A DNA stretch of 8,831 nucleotides from Saprospiraceae bacterium UBA1994 (GCA_002335865.1 DDCY01000014.1:1-8831), one strand, 5' to 3'. Counted from the first letter of the stretch, positions 1-7,568 are shown. Notes: generated by a model from the letters alone, not told the origin. Made by a program: numbers and translations.

Positions 1-1451
1 AAGCTATTGGAGGCTTTCCATAATAAAGCAACTCTAGGCAAAGGGAAAACACCCCAATCTATGCTATAATCTGTTCTAAATCCAGACTCAAGTATTAATT
101 TTTCATTGATGTCTGTTGTGTTATTTACAAAGCCACCTACAGTGATTTGCTTCATGTCTCTGGGTGAAATAGTTGTTTCTTCCTGGAAGGAGTTTGTATA
201 TAAATTTGCACCTAGTATCCAGTCTGATCTACTACCTTTTGAAGAGTAATTAAACTCTGTAAATGAATTTATCTCGTCGCCATCAAATGCAAAATTTGGT
301 AAAACAGTATTACGGCTGTAATATCCGACACTATTTTTTATTTCTATCCTTTGATTTTTAGATAGAATAGCTTCATAAGCAAACTGTGTACTAAGTCTAC
401 TTGAATTATTGTCTTCAAAATAGACATGTTCTGTATCAACACCGTCTGTGACCACATTAATATCACCACCAGTTCTTTCATCTAAAGTTGCATTTATACC
501 GAACCATAAAGTGGTATTGGGATTAGGATAGTAAAAGAGCTTTGGATTAAAAGAGAAAGATGTTGTTTTTGGGATATTAGTAAACTGATCACCATCTGGA
601 TCATAGGGTGAATTATAATGAGCTGCACCGTAAAGTGTAAACCCAATATTGTCATTTCTTTTACTGTAAAAAACATTACCAGTACTGCCTCCAATGTGAG
701 TTTGAGAGAGCAAAATATTGACTTCAGGCTCATCTTCTGGTCTTTTGGAAACCATATTAACAAGACCTGCTATCGCTCCACCACCATAAAGTGTAGAAGA
801 ACTTCCTTTTATTATTTCAAATTGTGCAAGATCTAAGGGCGGAATTTGCATGATACTCAAACCACCTGAAAAACCACCATAAAGAGGAAAACCATCTTTT
901 AACAACTGTGTATATCGGCCATCTAATCCTTGTATTCTGATACTCCTATTTCCACTACTAAGACTTGTTTGTTGTATTTGAATCCCTGTGCTTTCTCTTA
1001 GTACCATTGATATATTGGAGGCATTCATAATGGCTTTCTCTTCTAATTCTTCTCCACCGATAAATTCAAGACGAGTAGGTATTTTTTTGATTGTTCTTGT
1101 ACTCCTAGTAGTAGCTATAGTCACACCCTCTAATTCTTCTCCTTCGACATTAAGGCTAAAGTCAAAGACTGAGTACGGTTCATCTATTATCAATGTTGTA
1201 TCTATCTCCTCATAACCAACATAAGAGAACTCAAATCGATAGGTGCCATACTTTACTTTTGCAAAACTACCTACACCATCAAGATCAGTTACGGTACCTA
1301 TTTCCAATTCGTCAATCTGAATAGTGGCACCTATCAGAGGTTCTTGTGATTCGCTATCCGATAGGTTTATGGTTATGTCTGAAGATTGGCTAAGGACAAC
1401 GGAACTGTAGCATAATAGAAGTATAACTATAAACAGAGAATTACATTTCAT
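1..1451 (-). CDS. TonB-dependent outer-membrane receptor, 3' end cut by window edge
   Basis: The frame is open from the ATG at 1451 to the window edge and gives 483 codons, so the C-terminal barrel strands are missing. Residues 1-21 form a signal peptide (MKCNSLFIVILLLCYSSVVL). Residues about 25-101 look like a carboxypeptidase-regulatory-like beta domain (EPLIGATIQI, GTVTDLDG, FSYVGYEE). A TonB-box-like stretch follows at 107-117 (LEGVTIATTRS). The plug domain spans about 120-235, with IRIQGLDGRY, LLKDGFPLYGG and the hallmark GSSSTLYGGGAIAGLVNMVS. Barrel strands begin near 240. An in-frame TAA five codons upstream supports this start. Such receptors use TonB energy to move ligands across the outer membrane. 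The ligand cannot be read from sequence. The gene follows the Fur-family gene by 67 bases but has its own promoter and operator, so it is probably a co-regulated separate unit. A metal or metallophore substrate is inferred from context only. Confidence 0.93.
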   Translation of the reverse strand, partial: MKCNSLFIVILLLCYSSVVLSQSSDITINLSDSESQEPLIGATIQIDELEIGTVTDLDGVGSFAKVKYGTYRFEFSYVGYEEIDTTLIIDEPYSVFDFSLNVEGEELEGVTIATTRSTRTIKKIPTRLEFIGGEELEEKAIMNASNISMVLRESTGIQIQQTSLSSGNRSIRIQGLDGRYTQLLKDGFPLYGGFSGGLSIMQIPPLDLAQFEIIKGSSSTLYGGGAIAGLVNMVSKRPEDEPEVNILLSQTHIGGSTGNVFYSKRNDNIGFTLYGAAHYNSPYDPDGDQFTNIPKTTSFSFNPKLFYYPNPNTTLWFGINATLDERTGGDINVVTDGVDTEHVYFEDNNSSRLSTQFAYEAILSKNQRIEIKNSVGYYSRNTVLPNFAFDGDEINSFTEFNYSSKGSRSDWILGANLYTNSFQEETTISPRDMKQITVGGFVNNTTDINEKLILESGFRTDYSIDWGVFPLPRVALLWKASNS

Positions 1452-1479
1452 CAGATAGAATTTTAATTAAAGAATGATA

Positions 1480-1487
1480 CAAAGCTA
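1480..1487 (-). promoter_or_regulatory. Bacteroidota -7 promoter box for the TonB-dependent receptor
   Basis: On the minus strand this reads TAGCTTTG, an exact match to the Bacteroidota -7 consensus TAnnTTTG. Transcription would begin about 5-8 bases downstream and leave a leader of roughly 20-25 bases before the receptor ATG at 1451. A TTTG lies 25 bases upstream, inside the operator-like repeat. That is longer than the usual spacing of about 17-23, so the -33 element is uncertain. Confidence 0.6.
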
Positions 1488-1499
1488 TTGCCAATGCCA

Positions 1500-1514
1500 T
1501 GCAACCCGATTGCA
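1500..1514. promoter_or_regulatory. Fur-family operator candidate A (TGCAA-N5-TTGCA)
   Basis: The plus strand reads TGCAACCCGATTGCA, an inverted repeat with perfect 5-base arms. Read as 7-1-7 (TGCAACC-C-GATTGCA), six of seven half-site positions are symmetric, and 7-1-7 is the typical layout of Fur-family operators. It begins just downstream of the Fur-family stop codon and 12 bases upstream of the receptor -7 box, where a bound repressor would block RNA polymerase. A second copy with the same AAGG flank and the same distance to a -7 box lies at 7917-7931. Binding by the adjacent regulator is inferred. Confidence 0.65.
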
Positions 1515-1518
1515 AAGG

Positions 1519-1929
1519 TTAAGGACACTTATCACATAGTCCTTTTATTACCATGTTTGCTTGATGCATTTTGAAGTTCTCAGGGAGTGTTACTATCGGT
1601 ATAGGATTATCTAGTAGACAGTAGGTGAGACTACAATTAGTACAATAAAAGTGATAATGCAGATCTTTCGGATCACAATTGCACCCTTCTGCACAGACTG
1701 CATATTTCATCATTCCTGATCCATCGTCAATACTATGCACAACCTTGTATTCCTCGAAGGTTTTAAGTGTTCTGAATATTGAGCTTCTATCCGTATTGTA
1801 CAGTGAAACTTCAAGATCTTTTAAAGATTGAGCCTTCGCATCTTTAAGAAGATGAGCCAGCACTAGAATCCTTACAGATGTTGGCTTTACGCTTTTAACA
1901 GCTAACAGTCTTTCTGCTTTGTCTATCAT
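1519..1929 (-). CDS. Fur-family metal-responsive transcriptional regulator
   Basis: This 136-residue protein has the normal length and architecture of the Fur/Zur/PerR family. A winged helix occupies about residues 1-80, with the recognition helix near 47-56 (TDRSSIFRTL, matching the family's ATVYRTL). A dimerisation and metal-binding domain follows. The structural zinc site is intact as two CxxC pairs, C96/C99 (CTNC) and C132/C135 (CDKC). H91 and H93 (LHYHFYC) correspond to the conserved HxH region of the regulatory site. Extra cysteines C79, C83 and C85 sit just before it and C104 after it, suggesting thiolate-containing coordination suited to zinc or another soft metal. The gene starts 9 bases after the adaptor stop and is therefore probably the last gene of the pump operon. 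Likely targets are the repeats at 1500-1514 and 7917-7931, which would make it autoregulatory. Zur, Fur or a resistance-specific subtype cannot be separated without phylogeny. Confidence 0.92.
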   Translation of the reverse strand: MIDKAERLLAVKSVKPTSVRILVLAHLLKDAKAQSLKDLEVSLYNTDRSSIFRTLKTFEEYKVVHSIDDGSGMMKYAVCAEGCNCDPKDLHYHFYCTNCSLTYCLLDNPIPIVTLPENFKMHQANMVIKGLCDKCP

Positions 1930-1938
1930 ACTTTTCTT

Positions 1939-3162
1939 TTAATGTTCGTGAGCTAATTCCCCAACTTTTGATTGAGCATAGATGTAGTATGCCCCCTTTG
2001 TGACAATCTGCATCCCTTCAGGAATAGCATCTATAAGTTTTACCGCCGTAAATCCATCGCTACTAGCACCAGGAATTATTGCTAGTCTCTCAAATTCTAT
2101 TTCCTCTTCACTTTGAGAGTTTATGGCTGCAAACACAAACGATGACGAACCATCAGTTATAATTGCTTTCTCAGGCAGAGCTGTAGCCGTCTCATCACTC
2201 AACCATATTTTGGCATTGATAAATAGATCTTTGATGAATGGTGGCTTCTCACCAGAAACATGTCCATGCACTCTGACAGTCTTTGCGTCAGAATTAAATT
2301 CTTTACCAATCACATCAACTTCACCGTTGTAGATTTTATCACCATAAGCTGGAATTGTATATGAGATCTTGTGCCCTTTCTTTACTTTGGCAATTGCCCC
2401 TTCGAATACGTCCAGCTCTAGATGTAAATGTTGTGAAGAAATAATCTCCATAAGCACAGAAGACCTATCAACATACATTCCATTATGAAAATTGATTTCT
2501 GAGATGTAGCCACTTGCCGATGATGCTATTGAAATCTGTTGTCGGATATTATCCACAGTAAGATCATCTGTTGATATACTTAAATAGGATAATTGTTTCG
2601 ATAGACCTTTACCCTTCGTAGAAAGAATCTTGGCTTTTGCCTTTGCTTGTTGTAAGTCCTTCGTTATGCCTGCATTAGCATCTACCAATGTTTGTTGGCG
2701 ATCTACTTCTAGTCTTTGTAAAGCCAATTCTGCCATTATCTCAAGGTACTCTTGTTGAGTTTTGATGAAATCAGGATTTTCTAAGTAAGCTATAGTCTCA
2801 CCTTTCTTTATGTAAGCTCCTTCTACAAACTTTTTAGTGCCTTTTATGATGCCGTCCGCTCTTGCAGAAATCGAAGACTGAGCATTAGGCGGTAAACCTA
2901 AAGTTCCAGTAGCTTTCACAAAATCGTTTACTTTTAATGAGGTAAAATCACCAAATTCTAATCCAATGGTTTTAGCTTGGCCCATACTGAGATGAAGTCC
3001 TCCTTCACCATGCTCACCATGACCCTCATCGTGACTTCCATGGTCATCTGATTCAGAATGCGAAGAGTGATCATGACCATCGCCTTCTTTATGATTGTGA
3101 CCACATGCAGAAAATAGAAATGCGATTACAAAGGCGGTTAATATATAATTGAATGTATTCAT
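1939..3162 (-). CDS. RND periplasmic adaptor lipoprotein (CzcB/CusB/HlyD family) with His-rich N-terminus
   Basis: This 407-residue membrane-fusion protein would bridge the inner-membrane pump and the outer-membrane channel. Residues 1-20 are a lipoprotein signal with lipobox FSAC and C20 as the likely lipidated residue. Residues 21-57 form an acidic histidine-rich segment with ten His. The core follows the family order: a lipoyl half-motif about 97-128 (ISARADGII, VKKGETIAYLENP-like), a coiled-coil hairpin about 130-190 (QQEYLEIMAELALQRLEVD), a second lipoyl half about 212-246 (ASGYISEINFHNGMYVD), a beta-barrel about 247-325 and a membrane-proximal domain about 326-395. The protein ends in HEH. 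The gene lies 10 bases after the pump gene and 9 before the regulator gene, indicating one operon. The His-rich region is consistent with binding a divalent cation or Cu in the periplasm; exact metal unknown. The ATG at 3162 gives an intact lipoprotein signal. Confidence 0.93.
   Translation of the reverse strand: MNTFNYILTAFVIAFLFSACGHNHKEGDGHDHSSHSESDDHGSHDEGHGEHGEGGLHLSMGQAKTIGLEFGDFTSLKVNDFVKATGTLGLPPNAQSSISARADGIIKGTKKFVEGAYIKKGETIAYLENPDFIKTQQEYLEIMAELALQRLEVDRQQTLVDANAGITKDLQQAKAKAKILSTKGKGLSKQLSYLSISTDDLTVDNIRQQISIASSASGYISEINFHNGMYVDRSSVLMEIISSQHLHLELDVFEGAIAKVKKGHKISYTIPAYGDKIYNGEVDVIGKEFNSDAKTVRVHGHVSGEKPPFIKDLFINAKIWLSDETATALPEKAIITDGSSSFVFAAINSQSEEEIEFERLAIIPGASSDGFTAVKLIDAIPEGMQIVTKGAYYIYAQSKVGELAHEH
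2992..3102 (-). other. Histidine-rich metal-binding segment of the adaptor
   Basis: This encodes adaptor residues 21-57, directly after the lipidated cysteine. It holds ten histidines (22, 24, 30, 32, 35, 41, 44, 48, 51 and 57) among Asp, Glu, Gly and Ser. It has no predicted fold and looks like a flexible tether with several HxH and HGxH-type metal ligands. Similar His-rich stretches occur in metal-resistance adaptors and zinc-handling proteins. A buffering or sensing role is inferred. Confidence 0.75.
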
Positions 3163-3172
3163 TGTTTTGTCT

Positions 3173-6100
3173 TTATTGATTAGTTAGAAATTGATAATCA
3201 GCTACTGCCTTATTGTAAGCTAGTATTTGTTCTAAGTAGTTTCTATTGTTAGTAGCCAATAACTGCAGAGTATTAAGAAGCTCAAGATACGAGAGCTGAC
3301 CAGCTTGGTAATTGAGATTACTTATTCTTAGTATTTCAGGATTTACAGATCTCATCTGATCATCATAAAAATCGATGCCAGCTTGATACAGATTGACTTT
3401 CGCCTCTATACTGAGTTTCTCTTGATTAAGTACAAGTAGTTGGTTCTCGTATTCGTAATTACCAATATCGATTTGCATCTTTTGAGCCTGCACTTTCTTT
3501 TTGGTTTGTCCATTGAATAATGGCAATGAGACACCCACTTCGGCAGCACTCAACCATCCTCCTTCATAGAATCGTTGGGCAGCATAGCCAACATTAAAAC
3601 TAGGCTTGAGTGCTGATTGTACTAAATCAACTTTTGCGGATTGTATTGCTATATTTTGCTGAGACTGCAATAGAGATAAGTTGTTATCCACAGATTCTTG
3701 AATGATATGATCTACAGGATTTAATTTATCTGCTACACTTACTCTACTAGAGGTATTGAGTAATAACTGAAATTGCTTTTCCAGATTGGTAATCTCAAGA
3801 TCTACCTGCCTCAGTAGCAATTGATACTCTTGCCATTTCGATTTGATTGTCAACGCCTCGATAGGATTTGCTGCACCTACCTTAACTCTAACTTCGGCTT
3901 TATCATAGTATTTTTGATATGTAGAAGCTAGGTTCGCATACAGCTTCTCCATTTCCTTTTTGTATTGAATATCGAAGTACAATTGCTTTACATTCCACTC
4001 CACTTCATTTTCTGACAGTTCTTTCTGGGTCACACTTTGCAGGGCATAGGCATCTTGTATTTTATTTTGTGCTTTGTTGACTCCAGGGTGAGGAATGTTT
4101 TGGACTATACCAATTTGATTTACTTGCTGACCAAAATCAGTATCAAATAACCCATCTCCTTGATAACTTATATCCGTATTTCCAAGATTGTACTTTAGGT
4201 TCTGAAGAGATTGATTTTTCTCTATATCAAGTGAAGCTGCCTTCAATTTTGGATGGTTACTGACTGCCATTTGAATGGCTTCATCTAGTGTAAGATGTTG
4301 GTCTTGTGCTGTACTAGATGTAACTGTACCAAGTATCAAAAGGATAGACATACCTATAGCTTTTGAATTGACATTACGTCCTACTTTTCTGTCATTCCAT
4401 CTTTCCAACCAATAATATAAAATCGGTAATATGACGAGGGTAAGGAAGGTAGCTGTGATCAATCCTCCTATCACCACAGTAGCTAGAGGACGTTGTACCT
4501 CCGCTCCTCCTGATGTAGAAATTGCCATAGGTAAGAATCCTAATGAGGCAACTGACGCTGTCATAATAACAGGACGTAATCTCACTTTTGTACCAGTTAT
4601 GATTCGCTCCATAATGTCTGTCATACCTTCCGTTTTTAATTGATTGAAATATCCAATGAGGACGATACCATTGAGAACTGCCACACCAAACAATGCGATG
4701 AAGCCGATACCAGCCGAAATACTAAATGGCAATCCTCTCAATTGCAATGCCCATATACCACCAATCGCAGATAATGGAATGGCAGTAAATATTAATGCAG
4801 CTTGAGAAATCGAACTAAATGTGAAATAGAGAAGAATAAAAATGAGCAACAGAGCCATTGGTACTGCAATGGCTAGTCTTGCATTGGCAGCTTTCAAGTT
4901 TTCGAATTGTCCACCAAAAGTAAAGTAATAACCAACTGGAAGTTCCACCTTAGTATCCAATTGAGTTTGAATATTTTCTACCAATGATTCGACATCCGTA
5001 TCTCCAACATTGACACCAATTACAATCCTTCTGTTCGTATTCTCTCTTGACACTTGCATAGGTGCATTGATGAGGTCAATATTGGCAAAAGAGCTGAGTG
5101 GTACTTGGCTACCATTGGCTAGAGACACATACAGATTCCGCACATCTTCCAGTCCAGATCTATTGTCTTCCGCTAACCTCACTACTAAGTCAAATCGCTT
5201 ATCTCCTTCATAGATGATTCCAGCTTTCTCACCTGCAAAGGCAGAGCGGATCACTTGATTTACTTCTTGGATATGCAAGCCATATTGAGCCATTCGTTGA
5301 AAATCATAGGTTACCATTATTTGTGGCATCCCTATGGTCTGTTCTACATTCACCGTAGCCACACCATCTATCTTACTGATTACATTATCTGCCTCGGTTG
5401 CACTCTTGTATAATTGATCCAGATCTTCTCCGAATAGTTTAATCGCTATATCCGCTTTAGATCCGGTCATCAATTCATTGAATCTTAACTGGATGGGTTG
5501 AGAAAACTCAAATCCAACACCAGGTACTGAGTGCAATGCTTCTTCTAGCTTGTTAAACATACCTTGCTTCGTACTTGCAGAAGTCCATTCACTTTTGGGT
5601 TTCATCACCAATACATAGTCAGCGATCTCCACAGGCATAGGATCAGTAGGAATCTCTGCGGAGCCAATATTGGCAACCACATCTTCGATCTCAGGAAAGT
5701 CTTCTAAGAGTTTATTCTGAATCATTTTGGCAGTTTCTACACTTTGAGAAAGCGAACTACCTGGGGGAAGAATATGCTGCATTGCAAGATCCCCTTCTTC
5801 TAGAGTAGGAATAAATTCACCACCCATACGACTGAATCCAAACAAGCTTGCTAGAAATATGATAAAAGTAGCTGCAACAAATAATGCTTTAAAGCGAAGT
5901 GCTACATTAAGGATAGGTGTATATAGTCTCTGGAAGAATGCAATGATTCGATCTGCAAATGTTTTCTTGTTGACTACATTCTTATTTAGCACCAATGCAG
6001 CCATCATAGGCACATAGGTAAGCGATAAAATCAAGGCTCCTGCGATAGCAAGCATGACTGTCTCTGCCATCGGCTTGAACATCTTACCTTCTATACCAAC

Positions 6101-7492
6101 TAAAGCCAAAATAGGGATATAAACCAATAGAATTATGATCTCGCCGAAAGCGGCAGAACTTCTGATCTTCTGAGAAGAGGTGATGACTTCATCATCCATC
6201 TGTTTTTGGGTAAGAGAAAGACCTGCCTTGTTATTCTGTAAGCGATGGACTATAGCTTCGACAATGATGACAGCACCATCCACTATAAGGCCAAAATCAA
6301 TGGCTCCAAGGCTCATGAGATTGGCAGAAATGCCTAGTACATTCATCATGGATATAGCAAATAACATGGCTAATGGTATCACAGACGCTACTACCAATCC
6401 AGCTCTCCAATTCCCTAGTAAAAGCACCAAAATGAAGATGACAATCAGACCACCTTCAATGAGATTTGTGGTCACGGTACTGATAGCGGTACTTACCAGT
6501 TTATCCCTTACTAAGTAAGGCTCTATAACCACTCCCTCAGGCAATGATTTTTGTATTTGCACTACTCTTTCTTTCACCAGCTCAGTCACCTGTGCAGAGT
6601 TCGCCCCTTTGAACATCATGACCTTACCTCCGACGACTTCTTTGCCATCACGTACTAATGCACCATATCTAGGAGCTTTTCCATAACCAACATTCGCTAC
6701 ATCTTTTACCAGTAGTGGAATATTCCCTTGGTCGCTGACGACGATGTTTTCAATATCTGAAAGCGACTTTGCCAAACCCTCAGATCTTATGTAGTAGGCA
6801 CTAGAGTTCTTTTCGATATAAGCACCTCCTGTATTTTCATTGCTCTTGGCTAATGCTGAAAATACGTCTGTGATGCTAATATTAAGTGACTTAAGTTTGG
6901 AAGGATCGATGGCGACTTCGTACTGTTTCAAGAAACCTCCCATGGAATTTACTTCCGCAATACCTTCTATTCCTAAGAGCTGCCGAGTGACTATCCAGTC
7001 TTGGATACTTCTCAATTCTGTTGGTGAGTATTTGTCGTCATATCCCTGTTCTGGACGTACGACGTATTGAAATATCTCACCTAAACCAGTAGACAGCGGT
7101 GCCATCTCTGGTGTCCCTAATCCATTTGGTATATCCTCCTCAGCTTCTTGAAGTTTTTCATTGACTAATTGTCTAGCAAGGTATATGTCGTAACCTTCTT
7201 GGAATACTACCGTAACAACCGATAGTCCAAATCTAGAAATAGACCTGATCTCTTCTGTTTTTTGAAGTGATTGTACTGCCAACTCTACAGGAGTGGTGAT
7301 GAACTGTTCTACCTCTTGGGTTGCCAAGGTCGGTGAGATAGTGATGATCTGTACTTGGTTATTGGTAATATCTGGTACTGCATCGATAGGTAGCTGTCGT
7401 AGAGAGAAAATACCCCAAACGATAAGAGCCGCTACAAATAGCCCTATGACAAACTTATTCTTTACCGAATAAGCGATAATTTTATCGAACAT
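3173..7492 (-). CDS. CzcA-type heavy-metal RND efflux pump fused to a TolC-like outer-membrane factor
   Basis: This 1439-residue protein joins two parts of a tripartite efflux system. Residues 1 to about 1035 are a full RND pump of normal length: TM1 about 13-30, a first periplasmic porter loop, TM2-6 about 340-500, TM7 about 536-553, a second loop, and TM8-12 about 873-1028. The TM4 motif DFGLIVDGAVIIVE gives D399, D405 and E412, equivalent to the proton-relay residues D402, D408 and E415 of Cupriavidus CzcA. FNELMTG (671-677) is also CzcA-like. At the three Cu(I)-binding methionines of E. coli CusA my manual alignment places Q572, I623 and E673, arguing for divalent cations over Cu/Ag. Residues about 1043-1062 form a signal-peptide-like hydrophobic stretch ending STA|QD. 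Residues 1065-1439 are an outer-membrane efflux protein module (LTLDEAIQMAVSNHPKL, two coiled repeats). The ATG at 7492 begins with the standard MFDKII N-terminus. It follows the small Cys/His protein gene by 71 bases. Confidence 0.95.
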   Translation of the reverse strand: MFDKIIAYSVKNKFVIGLFVAALIVWGIFSLRQLPIDAVPDITNNQVQIITISPTLATQEVEQFITTPVELAVQSLQKTEEIRSISRFGLSVVTVVFQEGYDIYLARQLVNEKLQEAEEDIPNGLGTPEMAPLSTGLGEIFQYVVRPEQGYDDKYSPTELRSIQDWIVTRQLLGIEGIAEVNSMGGFLKQYEVAIDPSKLKSLNISITDVFSALAKSNENTGGAYIEKNSSAYYIRSEGLAKSLSDIENIVVSDQGNIPLLVKDVANVGYGKAPRYGALVRDGKEVVGGKVMMFKGANSAQVTELVKERVVQIQKSLPEGVVIEPYLVRDKLVSTAISTVTTNLIEGGLIVIFILVLLLGNWRAGLVVASVIPLAMLFAISMMNVLGISANLMSLGAIDFGLIVDGAVIIVEAIVHRLQNNKAGLSLTQKQMDDEVITSSQKIRSSAAFGEIIILLVYIPILALVGIEGKMFKPMAETVMLAIAGALILSLTYVPMMAALVLNKNVVNKKTFADRIIAFFQRLYTPILNVALRFKALFVAATFIIFLASLFGFSRMGGEFIPTLEEGDLAMQHILPPGSSLSQSVETAKMIQNKLLEDFPEIEDVVANIGSAEIPTDPMPVEIADYVLVMKPKSEWTSASTKQGMFNKLEEALHSVPGVGFEFSQPIQLRFNELMTGSKADIAIKLFGEDLDQLYKSATEADNVISKIDGVATVNVEQTIGMPQIMVTYDFQRMAQYGLHIQEVNQVIRSAFAGEKAGIIYEGDKRFDLVVRLAEDNRSGLEDVRNLYVSLANGSQVPLSSFANIDLINAPMQVSRENTNRRIVIGVNVGDTDVESLVENIQTQLDTKVELPVGYYFTFGGQFENLKAANARLAIAVPMALLLIFILLYFTFSSISQAALIFTAIPLSAIGGIWALQLRGLPFSISAGIGFIALFGVAVLNGIVLIGYFNQLKTEGMTDIMERIITGTKVRLRPVIMTASVASLGFLPMAISTSGGAEVQRPLATVVIGGLITATFLTLVILPILYYWLERWNDRKVGRNVNSKAIGMSILLILGTVTSSTAQDQHLTLDEAIQMAVSNHPKLKAASLDIEKNQSLQNLKYNLGNTDISYQGDGLFDTDFGQQVNQIGIVQNIPHPGVNKAQNKIQDAYALQSVTQKELSENEVEWNVKQLYFDIQYKKEMEKLYANLASTYQKYYDKAEVRVKVGAANPIEALTIKSKWQEYQLLLRQVDLEITNLEKQFQLLLNTSSRVSVADKLNPVDHIIQESVDNNLSLLQSQQNIAIQSAKVDLVQSALKPSFNVGYAAQRFYEGGWLSAAEVGVSLPLFNGQTKKKVQAQKMQIDIGNYEYENQLLVLNQEKLSIEAKVNLYQAGIDFYDDQMRSVNPEILRISNLNYQAGQLSYLELLNTLQLLATNNRNYLEQILAYNKAVADYQFLTNQ
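3176..4306 (-). other. TolC/OEP-like module of the pump fusion
   Basis: This covers residues 1063-1439 of the fusion. LTLDEAIQMAVSNHPKL at 1067-1083 is the classical start of an outer-membrane efflux protein. VSLPLFNGQTKKKVQAQ near 1321-1337 and LSYLELLNTLQLL near 1400-1412 match conserved blocks of the second repeat. At about 375 residues it is slightly shorter than free TolC-family proteins. No other outer-membrane factor is present in the window, so this module probably provides the exit channel. Confidence 0.85.
4307..4366 (-). other. Internal signal-peptide-like segment at the pump/TolC junction
   Basis: This encodes about residues 1043-1062: a lysine (K1044), a hydrophobic core (IGMSILLILGTV) and SSTA before QD, matching a signal peptidase I site of the AxA type in loose form (S-T-A). 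It follows the basic cytoplasmic tail of the RND module (ERWNDRKVGRN). It would export the TolC module across the inner membrane. Cleavage would free it as a separate outer-membrane protein; without cleavage it would be an extra transmembrane helix. Confidence 0.65.
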
Positions 7493-7512
7493 TAATATTT
7501 GATTTATGAAAT

Positions 7513-7568
7513 GTTAAACCTAAGAACGAATATTAGGGACATAGATATCCCTTGAAATATGGTTTAAC
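7513..7568 (-). promoter_or_regulatory. Nested inverted repeats between the small-protein gene and the pump gene
   Basis: On the transcribed strand, GTTAAACC (7561-7568) pairs with GGTTTAAC (7513-7520). Next inward, ATATT (7556-7560) pairs with AATAT (7530-7534), and AGGGA (7548-7552) pairs with TCCCT (7535-7539) around an 8-base loop, with asymmetric internal bulges. The small gene's TAA stop lies in the outer arm, and the structure ends about 20 bases before the pump ATG. No U-tract follows, so it is not a simple terminator. It may stabilise, process or attenuate the intercistronic mRNA; the role is inferred. Confidence 0.4.

Noticed and set aside
618..1215. Short plus-strand open frames at 618-836 and 988-1215, and a minus-strand frame at 494-763
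   Set aside because: All lie inside the continuous TonB-dependent receptor reading frame, in other frames, and show no recognisable protein features.
2123..2332. Plus-strand open frame of 69 codons
   Set aside because: It is antisense to the well-supported adaptor gene and has no family resemblance.
3173..4372. Separate TolC-family gene downstream of the pump
   Set aside because: The reading frame is continuous from the pump into the TolC module with no stop, and the same fusion type is known in Bacteroidota.
4431..7070. Plus-strand open frames at 4431-4643, 5010-5213, 6180-6518 and 6840-7070
   Set aside because: They are antisense shadows of the pump gene, whose product is recognisable along its whole length.
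3173..7492. Assignment as a Cu(I)/Ag(I) CusA pump
   Set aside because: The CusA methionine positions carry Q, I and E, and TM4 has the CzcA-type DFGxIVDGAV motif.
7513..7568. Intrinsic terminator between the small gene and the pump gene
   Set aside because: The stems are short and AT-rich with internal bulges, and no U-tract follows on the transcribed strand.
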